A DNA stretch of 64,000 nt, taken from positions 1,167,724 to 1,231,723 of the forward strand of contig KB722741.1 of the NCBI GenBank assembly GCA_000349905.1, written 5' to 3'. Origin of the DNA: Volvariella volvacea V23. Lineage: Eukaryota; Basidiomycota; Agaricomycetes; Agaricales; Pluteaceae. A program made the position numbers and the translations under genes. Every line of letters begins with the position of its first letter. Position 1 is the first letter of the stretch. The notes beneath the pieces are model-generated. The model ran no database searches. It had not been told where the DNA came from and worked only from the letters and a program-made list of their open reading frames with translations. Shown here in pieces: positions 56,057 to 64,000 of the stretch.

Positions 56057-58391
56057 ATGGCGCCTCGCTCCTTGTTGAGGATTGCGACGTTGTTGTCACT
56101 GGGCTGTTATGGCGTTCAAGCCGCCCGCTTCCCACCAAAGATCTATGGTGTCAATCTAGGTTCTTGGTACGTCAATCAGTCCCCGCCCTTCGAATATTTC
56201 ATTCCAATCACGTCTACACCTCGTTAGGCTACTCATTGAGCCATGGATGTTACCCAACGGTCAGTTTTCCCCGCTCGCTTATTTTCATCAAGGGCGGTTG
56301 AGCTAAACACCTCACTCCATCACAGAATGGATCGCTATGGGTGGGCAAGCTTGTGACGACTGCTCCACATGCATTGCGTCCGAGTTGTAAGTTTCTCTGT
56401 GTCTATTTCGTCGATATTGGCTCAAGGCGTGCGTAGTGAATTCGCCAAGGCATATCCTAACACCGTCGATCAGAAGATGAATGAGCACTGGTGAGTATAT
56501 CTGCTTCCGCTGCCGCCCTCAAATTGGGTTGGCGGAGGAAACGCGTCATTTGGTCGACGTGTGCTGATCGGCGTCATGTTTTTGCCACGTGTAGGAACAC
56601 TTGGTTTACCGGTCAAGATGCCGCGACCCTCAGAGAGAACGGAATCAATACCGTTCGAATTCCCGTAAGTGATATATCCTCTTATGGCGTGGTCGCTCAT
56701 TTAATACGTGTCACAGCTGGGATATTGGATTGTTGAGGACCTTGTCGATCGTAGGACCGAATTCTTCGCGCGAGGTGGCCTCAAGCAATTGGTAGGTTAC
56801 TCATCCTGTATATGTGCTCGTTGCTGTACTGATCATCGATGTTGGTACAATAGCGAAGAGGCTTACGACAACTCCATGATAACGGAATCGTGGCTATCTT
56901 GGATCACCACGCCTTGCCGGGTGCTCAAGCCACACAACAACAATTCGCTGGAAGGTGTACGAGAGACCCTCAATTCTACGTACGTTCTATCCCCCGTTCC
57001 ACGAATTATTCGAACTCAGTCTATTTGCAGACACCATACAATTACCACCGAGCACTTATTTGGACTGCTGTAATGACTACATTAACCCACATCGATCCTG
57101 CATTCGAAAACGTCGTTTCAATCCATGCGGTCAACGAACCCCACATGGATGCATCACACACCCCAGGTTACGGTGACTGTACGTTCTTCCAGCTCTCTCT
57201 CCTCTCCACCACACAATTAACATGCCATCCACCTCGCTCTCCCTACCCCTTTTCCTCTCCAGTCCAAAAGAACTTTGTCCAAGTAGTCCGCGCCGTCGAA
57301 TTCGGCCTCGGCATGCCCATCCCAGGGCAAGACCGCTCGCCCATTGTCGGTCCCTCTGGCCTCAACATCACCTCCGCCCTAGCCCAAGTCACCCAACTCC
57401 GGGACATATTCAACGACGAAGTTCGCTCCGTGCTGAGGGACGCACAGCCGATCATCACAAAGCTGATCATCGAGCTCGGGTTGCCGAATTTGATTAGGGC
57501 GATTTTGGATAGGGATCGGGAGCCGATTGTTACCAAGTGTGTTGGCCCTTTGTCTCGTTTTTGTGTTTTATTGACTCTGCGGTGTAGCTTTATGGATATT
57601 AACTGGCAATGGAACAACCCGCCTAACCCAGCTGATGCTGCTATTGGCCCTCAGAACTACGATAACCACTTGTACTACTCGTAAGTCCTGCATCCTCCGT
57701 CACATTACGAATAGGTGCTGAAGGAGATTCAGGTTTGGTGGTGTTGCTGACCCCAACGAGGAGGCGTACCTCCGCCATTTGTGCAGTAAGCACCGCGTAA
57801 CGTATCGTCAATGTTTCAGCATAGTTGACCTAGTCAATTTTAGACTTGGATCGTATTGAAAAGGACGCGGCCCTTGGAAACACTCCTTTGTTCTTCGGAG
57901 GCAAGCACCTTATTCTGCTCCCTTTTGTTCGATTGTCCTGATCGCTTCTATTATCACAGAGTGGAGTCTTGCAACGCAGTTCTCTGCATCGGATGCGTTC
58001 CTGCGCAGATGGGCTGATGCGCAGAAGTTGCAATATAGCAAGGACGCTGGTTGGATCGTACGTCTCTCTTCCTATGTTTGCTATCGACCCCTTATTGAAT
58101 TTACTTTGGTAATTCACAGTTTTGGAACTTCAAGATTGAACCAACAGCTGGAACCGCTCGACAATGGTGAGCACCCATTTTCCTCGATGTTCACACCTCC
58201 GTACGGTACCATATTGCACGTTTGCGTTTCCGTTCGCACGTGAATTTGGTACTGACCAGCGTCCCATTGAACGTGCTCGCTCATCGATATTTATAGGTCC
58301 TACTACGAAGGCTTAAGACGTGGTTATCTGACAAAAGATCCTTCGCAATACCACGATCCACATGTCTGCGATGCTTATGTTAGGAACTAAG
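56057..58391 (+). CDS. GH5 family beta-glucanase, secreted
   Basis: Many short exons splice in phase from the ATG at 56057 to the TAA at 58389-58391. The signal peptide (MAPRSLLRIATLLSLGCYGV and on) leads into PPKIYGVNLGSW/LLIEPWMLPN, the GH5 N-terminal signature. Later blocks are NTWFTGQDAATLRENGINTV RIP, GIVAILDHHALPGAQATQQQ, SIHAVNEPHMD with the acid/base Glu, and FFGEWSLATQF with the nucleophile Glu, then WNFKIE and WSYYEGLRRGYLTKDPSQYH at the C terminus. The pattern resembles exo-beta-1,3- and beta-1,6-glucanase branches of GH5 more than plant cellulases, so a role in fungal wall remodelling or beta-glucan turnover is likely; the exact subfamily is not decided. The intron before EWSLATQF starts with GC (57900) instead of GT. 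Confidence 0.88.
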
Positions 58392-59479
58392 AACATCGTG
58401 CTGCACCGACCAGGTGAGTTTTTTCCCATGCAATATTGGTATTAATGGCATTAATCATTATTGCGTTCTGCGCTTCATTCTTCTAATCTTCGGTCTGGGG
58501 TTCGTGGTGCCATGTGCAGGCTCGCTGGCACATGTTCGGAACACTCGTGATCAGGGGAAAAACGGAGTTGATGCGGCGGAAGAGGAGGGAGTTCGAAATC
58601 TCTCTGGAAGAGTGTCTATTTTTATTTTTGCATATGAAAACGGAACGTGGGGAGTGGATGTGTGTCTGTGTTGGGGTGTATGTGCGCTATGATGAGGATT
58701 TGATGGTGGTAAAGGTGATTGGTGGTGGTGTCCAGGATCATGATCACGAATGCCAGCAGGTGGTGAATAGCGAAAGGGGGGTGTCTATTTCGTTCGTTCG
58801 TGCTATATTTAAAACAAATATCTATTTGGTTTTTGGTTCTTGGTGCTTGACAACATGAATTATGGTGGAGAAATGAAAGACGAGTAGATGTAGCCTGGAC
58901 TCACCGTCGCTGACGCTCTCAAAGGGATATACTCATACACATCCGATGGCACTAGGACCTGGTGTTCTCATACCCTCTGACACAAACGTCTAAACTCAAA
59001 CAACCACACCATCTCGCTCGCTGCCCATGGCCATCCATTCCCATGCCCCGACAATCGAAGTGCGATGGACCTATTATTAGCCCTCCCAACCACCAGGCGT
59101 TCCAATTTGCGATTAATTGACAGAGGAAGTATGGATTCATGATCCACCCATACGGTCAACGATCATCTAGGTAGTCATGTATGGTCACCAGTATCTGTTT
59201 TGTGAACGCTTGTTCCCACCGCGCTGGTATACTGGCATCGCTCGTGCTGGCGGAAGAGGGTGGGAAGGGGTATGGATTCGGAGCATGTACTATGAGATGC
59301 ATCTACTCGGATGGTCTAGCTATGGCGGTGAGTATAAATGGCTGGTTGTGGAGGGAGCTGGAGAGTAACCCCCAGGACCAGGACAAGGTCGTCGTCTCCT
59401 CCCCTCCGTTTCCTGCAGGCCAAAGGAATCAGTCAAGAACTATCCACATAAATCGATATCCCTCCACCGTGTCACAACC
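58392..59479. other. Intergenic region, promoter of the lipase at 59480
   Basis: No gene recognised. A TATAAAT at 59333-59339 lies about 145 bases before the lipase start. Confidence 0.4.
59333..59339 (+). promoter_or_regulatory. TATA box of lipase at 59480
   Basis: TATAAAT in agtataaatg, 147 bases before the ATG; spacing like that of the laccase TATA boxes. Confidence 0.5.
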
Positions 59480-61312
59480 ATGAAGTTCTTCACTGGTGCT
59501 GTTACTGTGCTCGGAGCAGCTCTTGCTGTTCGTGCTGCTCCTACCCTCGAGACGAGGCAATCCATTACGGCGTTGTCGACGGCGCAGATTTCGAGTTTCA
59601 AGCCGTTCACGTTCTTTGCCAGTACGGCTTACTGCTCGCCGAGTACGACCATCAAGTGGAACTGTGGAGGTGGGTCGTGGAGTTGGACGAGGACCGGTTT
59701 TCCGTGGTATCACCTCGGAAGGAAGGACCGTTCGCTTGCCGGTGTCTAGATCTGCTTGTTTACTAATTCGGTGCTCCATCTAGCCAACTGTAATGCCAAC
59801 GCTGGGTTCGTTCCAGTTGCATCTGGCGGAGACGGCTCGTCTGTCCAATTCTGTGAGTGCCAATTCATTTCCTTCCGACACACCGTGCTCCGAAATCGCA
59901 TCAAAAACTGATTGACATTTCTTTGACATGTCGTTTCCTTTCGTCAAACTCGATGACCGCATGCGATTAAACATCTGTCGCGTGCTCCTAAAATTCTTCT
60001 TTGACATTTGGCCTCTTGTCAATACCCATGACGACCATGATTTGTGATTGTTAGGGTATGTTGGATGGTCGCCTTCACAGGCATCTGTCATTGTTGCGCA
60101 TCAGGGAACGGACCCAAGTAAAATGTGAGTTGGGTGCACCATGCCATTATCGTGATGCTAACAACAAGGTATCACGCTTTGATTTCCCATCTAATCTGTT
60201 CACGAATCCGTTCAATGTCAATGCCCACGTGAATGAATAAATGACGTTTTGAAAACATACAGTCAAGCCTTAGCAACTGATGCCAACATTCCACAAAAGA
60301 AGCTCGACTCGTCCTTGTTCCCCGGAATTAGCTCTTCTGTCGAAGTTCATAGCGGCTTCGCCAATGAGCAAGCCAAGTACGAAGTCCCTTCGCATTTCTC
60401 CGTCATGCATCGTGCTAATTGGTGCTTATCCTTCTTTGCTTGGGTTCTCGACTTGTTCGCGTCCACCATCGTTCTTCGATTTTTCTATACAGAACGGCAT
60501 CTGCTATTCTTTCGGCAGTGAGAACAGCAATTTCGCAACACAGCGCGACAAGAGTCACAATTGTAGGGCACTCATTGGGTGGGTTATTATCACACACGTT
60601 CATGAAGTGATCGCTTACCGCTTGGTGGCAAAATCCGAAAAAACGAAATCCGAAAACGTGCGATAATTTAACGATTGACGGGATAACGGAATGAACAGGC
60701 GCTGCTATCGCCTTGTTGGATGGAGTATACCTCCCGCTTCACATCAGCGGTGTATCATTCAGGGTCATTGGTTATGGCATGCCTCGAGTACGTGGACTTG
60801 ACTATTCCTGGATGCGGAGTTTTCGTATTGATTGAACGTCTTATTACTTAGGTCGGTAACCAAGCATTTGCGGACTATGTTGATTCTCACTTGTCCTTGA
60901 CACACATCAATAACAAGTAAGAAAAAGATAAGCCATGTGAGAAAAGCCTTACTGATAACGATCTCTTCAGGAAGGATATCGTGCCCATTGTTCCAGGTGC
61001 GTCAACCACAAGTCCTCCCCCATAACCCAAGAGTCCTCATAACACACGTTTGCTTTCATCCAGGTCGCTTCCTTGGGTATCACCACCCATCTGGTGAGGT
61101 CCATATCGAAGAGTCAGGAACGTGGGCCTCTTGTCCAGGTGCGATAGCTCGGTTAGCGAGCATTATTCCTTTTTTGCTGATATCGAAGCACGAATTTCCT
61201 AGGCCAGGACAATACCAGCACGCTCTGCACAGTTGGAGATGTTCCTAATATCTTCGACGGAAATACCAGCGATCACGATGGTCCATATGATGGTGTTACA
61301 ATGGGTTGCTGA
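59480..61312 (+). CDS. Secreted class 3 lipase, plus-strand copy 1
   Basis: About ten exons in phase. The signal peptide MKFFTGAVTVLGAALAVRAA is followed by a TLETRQ pro-region ending near a Kex2-like site, then ISSFKPFTFFASTAYCSP. In order: WYVGWSPSQASVIVAHQGTD, a VEVHSGFANEQAK/TAS junction, VTIVGHSLG (nucleophile Ser), AAIALLDGVYLPLHI, VIGYGMPR, VGNQAFADYVDSHLSLTHIN, KKDIVPIVPG (Asp), RFLGYHHPSGEVHI (His) and GPYDGVTMGC. This is the complete Lipase_3 core with its catalytic triad; the enzyme should hydrolyse acylglycerols outside the cell. The last intron found in the other two lipases (before GPYDG) is absent here: the exon runs straight through DHDGPYDG. Closest in sequence to the minus-strand lipase (shared VGNxAFADYVD, HHPxGE and the C terminus). 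Confidence 0.9.
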
Positions 61313-62150
61313 ACTATATCCTTACCTGGAATTTAAGCTTGGAAGAATGACGCGCATTGATAGTGAAGTGGATATGAGGCTTCGTGTTGGTAGCGCAATG
61401 ACATGTACAGTAGATCGGAAATGCATGCCGCTTGAGCTTTCAAACTTCGGCAAATTAGCCAAGATGAATGTGATTGCAGTTCAGATCGAGATGAAGCAGA
61501 TATGAAATTCAGCCATACCGATCCCCCTTGTTGCGATTTCTTCCGGAATGGTCCCGTTTGGGCACTTTGTTGCCTGCGCGAGCTCCCGGAACTTCACTTC
61601 GATGTGCACGCTCAGAGTTGTGCACAACGCCCCTCTCTGCGGCAGGTCCGTCGTTAGCTGGAGTGCGGCTCACCGTTGGTAGCGAGAAAAGGCAACTTCT
61701 TAAGTTCCAAGAGCAGGTCATCTGATCAGACCGCGACCCTCGTCGTAAGCTATTTACTTGGCACTTCCCCGCACCACGTGAAGCAGCGTAACAGTCCTCC
61801 AATGTTGCATATGGTTTCAACATCACCAGGTAGGCTTCATCTACTAAGATGTATGGAGCTAAGCACAAACGCCATCCCGTGCAGGTGTTCTCAAGCGCAG
61901 AGACCAGCGATATCGCGAGCTTCTCTCGTGTATACTGCAATTTATTCAATTATCCGTTGGGTCTCCTGAAAATCGCCATGTTGTGCGGTAAGCGAATCAA
62001 TGCTATTGGATAACCTTGGAGAGGAGACCGAGGCGTGCCGTCTCCTCCTTCAAGGTATAAGTAGGACGTGAAACATGAAGCACTACTCAGGATCTTGGGC
62101 TCCCTGCATCCGAATCCCTTCAGGTACCACCCCAGTGCTCATAGTGTGTC
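61313..62150. other. Intergenic spacer between lipases
   Basis: No gene recognised. Frames of up to 146 codons on the minus strand have no motif. TATAAG at 62056 lies 95 bases before the next lipase start. Confidence 0.4.
62056..62061 (+). promoter_or_regulatory. TATA-like box of lipase at 62151
   Basis: TATAAG in aaggtataagtagg, about 95 bases before the ATG. Confidence 0.4.
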
Positions 62151-63561
62151 ATGGTCTCCGCTGCCTTCCTCGTCTCTGTCATCGCTGCCGCCTTCACTGC
62201 TGTGTTGGCTGCCCCGGCTGGCATTTTGGAAGCTCGCCAATCGGTTGTGACGCTGAGCGCATCTCAAATCGCGTCCTACAGACCATACACTCACTATGCT
62301 GGTGCCGCGTACTGCAATCCTGCTAACACCTTAGCATGGAATTGTGGAGGTGTGTAACCCTCTCAGCACTGTATTTTTTGTAGGATTTGACATAGACATA
62401 CTCGTTTGCAGCTAGGTGCAATGCCAACTCTGGATTCACACCAATTGCCTCTGGTGGTAACGGTGGAAGCATCCAGTTCTGGTACGTCGGATATGACTCC
62501 AACCTCAGGGTGCGTATTGTGGTTCGTGGTTTATTTCAACACAATGGACTTATGTTCCTTCCAGACTGTCATTGTTGCCTATCAGGGAACCGACCCCAGC
62601 AACTTGTAGGCTTCCGGTTTCATACGTTTTTCTTTGACTCCATTAACTTGCCTCTCCAGCCTTGCTTTGCTCACTAATGCGGACTTCTTCCTTGATACCC
62701 TCAATACTTCCCTCTTCCCTGGTGTCCCGTCTAGCGTCAAAGTTCACAATGGTTTCCGTGATGCTCACGCAAGGTCCGCATCAGCCGTCATCTCTGCTAC
62801 ACGCACGGCCATCTCCCGCTTCGGCGCAACCTCTGTCACTGTCGTCGGTCATTCGCTTGGTGGCGCTTTGGCTACTCTTGGCTCCCTCTACCTCAGGTTG
62901 AACCTCCCTTCCAACGTGTCTGTCAGAGCAGTTACCTACGGCATGCCTCGTGTAAGTTCCTAAGCACACCTAGCATCAAACATCTGTCGCTTACTGAGAG
63001 CCTTCGCTTGGGGATGACAGGTCGGTAACCCTGATTTCGCCAACTTCTACAACGCTCGCGTTCCTGCCACCCGCATCAACAACAAGAAGGACCCCATCCC
63101 CATCGTTCCTGGTACGTTTAATCTTCCACCATCATCGCCCCCCTCCCCCCATTCACTCAACTTCTCCCATTCAACCAACAGGTCGTGGTCTCGGCTTTGC
63201 ACACACCCAAACCGAAATCCACATCACCGAGAGCTCTGGCGCATGGGTCCAATGTGGCGGTAAGTTCGCTAATCAAGTTCTCCCCTCCTTCCCGATACCC
63301 TTCTCATTCCTCGGATTAATTTCGCTCAATGACTGACCAACTCTATTCTATATATCCTCACATGGTGGTGGGACTGTAGGTCAAGACAACACCGCTTCTC
63401 AGTGCACTATTGGCGAGGTTCCCAACATCTTCGTTAGCGACCTTGGTGACCACAGCGGTGAGTCATACATTCACACAGATACCCGGATCCTTCAGTATTC
63501 CTGATGCAATTTGTATCCTCTCGTAGGTCCATTCGATGGCATCATGACCAGATGCGAGTAA
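62151..63561 (+). CDS. Secreted class 3 lipase, plus-strand copy 2
   Basis: Spliced exons run from the ATG at 62151 to the TAA at 63559-63561. The signal peptide MVSAAFLVSVIAAAFTAVLA is followed by an EARQ pro-site and LSASQIASYRPYTHYAGAAY. Then WYVGYDSNLR, VIVAYQGTDPSN, VKVHNGFRDAHARSASAV, VTVVGHSLGGALATLGSLYL with the nucleophile Ser, AVTYGMPR, VGNPDFANFYNARVPATRIN, KKDPIPIVPG (Asp), GLGFAHTQTEIHITESSGAW and GPFDGIMTRCE at the end. The family is Lipase_3. It is the most divergent of the three local lipases: the GHSLG exon continues without the intron that splits the other two, and the HAR/SASA intron is also absent. It may have different acyl-chain preference; that is inference. Confidence 0.9.
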
Positions 63562-64000
63562 ACGGCACCTCCACATGCCATTTACAAACGTGTATGTGCA
63601 CGCTATGAGGGATAGTCACGGCCTTTGCTCGCTGGCGGTGCTAAACCCACATAGCGGTGCAAAAAATGTCTTGATGAGTGTGTCACGATGAGGAATGATT
63701 GATTGGATGTAATGTTATTGTTTTTGCTTTGGATGATTTCTGGATGTATGTTTCTTGTACATTTTGTACTTTGTGCTTTGTGCTCCACGGCTCGGAAAGC
63801 TGTGAGCGTTTTATATATACCCGACTTGAAAGGGTTGATCATTTCATTGTCCGTGTGTGATTGCGGTTGAGTGCGCACAAGAACCTTGGACGCTCGAGGA
63901 TAGGTGGCTAACGCAATCACAATAATATTTCAAATAGTAATACATCCAAATCCGCAGAATAAAATGTGACACCAGGTCAGAACAGGAATAAAAGAAAACG
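63562..64000. other. 3' flank of the last lipase
   Basis: No gene recognised up to the window edge; a minus-strand frame at 63920-63603 has no motif. Confidence 0.4.

Noticed and set aside
58960..59400. Frames near 59181-59483 with a vague thiolase-like look
   Set aside because: No motif survives inspection, and the region holds the promoter of the lipase at 59480.
1..64000. CRISPR arrays, rRNA, tRNA, operons, phage genes
   Set aside because: None seen; the window is eukaryotic nuclear DNA with spliced genes, so bacterial features are not expected.

Overview
The window reads as nuclear DNA of a mushroom-forming basidiomycete (Agaricomycetes type). Genes carry many short introns of about 50-60 bases with GT-AG ends, intron positions are conserved between paralogues, and the families are typical: laccases with 20 exons, class 3 secreted lipases, a GH5 glucanase, F-box/LRR paralogues and a MYND protein. 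Exon models were spliced by hand from codon phase and splice signals. Three runs of exactly 100 N (19565, 31734, 51061) are scaffold gaps of unknown true size.

Layout. 0.8-2.5 kb: a secreted DUF1996 protein. 2.9-4.05 kb: an FMP52-like NAD(P)-binding protein. 4.7-5.6 kb: an intronless low-complexity orphan. 6.0-6.9 kb (minus): a tail-anchored protein whose middle resembles the helical part of Sey1/atlastin-type proteins but has no GTPase domain. 7.5-12.7 kb: a head-to-tail duplication of an F-box gene with its promoter. 13.1-15.9 kb: Abp1 (ADF-H plus two SH3). 16.4-20.7 kb: a sugar-transporter relic, a MYND gene, a broken Tc1/mariner element and an orphaned exon pair that may be the 3' end of the MYND gene. 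23.5-25.3 kb: an F-box-like protein with leucine-rich body. 25.3-27.5 kb: a pyrimidine-rich stretch and a small inverted-repeat element. 27.5-32.7 kb (minus): an F-box gene graveyard, with one gene carrying two frameshifting lesions, one relic and one gene split by a gap. 33.8-44.1 kb: two laccase genes in a tandem duplication that includes about 1.5 kb of promoter. 44.8-50.6 kb (minus): one 1762-residue low-complexity protein. 51.7-63.6 kb: three class 3 lipases (one minus, two plus) and a GH5 beta-glucanase.

Functionally the window mixes housekeeping cytoskeletal and mitochondrial genes with a secreted set (DUF1996, laccases, lipases, GH5) suited to a saprotrophic or litter/wood-decaying life. 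Local duplication dominates: F-box pairs, laccase pair and lipase trio, with decay visible among the minus-strand F-box copies. No CRISPR array, rRNA or tRNA was recognised. I found no clearly new multi-gene system; the most unusual items are the GTPase-less Sey1-like protein, the MYND gene with a 12-base exon and GC-AG intron beside a rearranged transposon, the patchy gene conversion between the F-box twins, and the intron turnover among the lipases.
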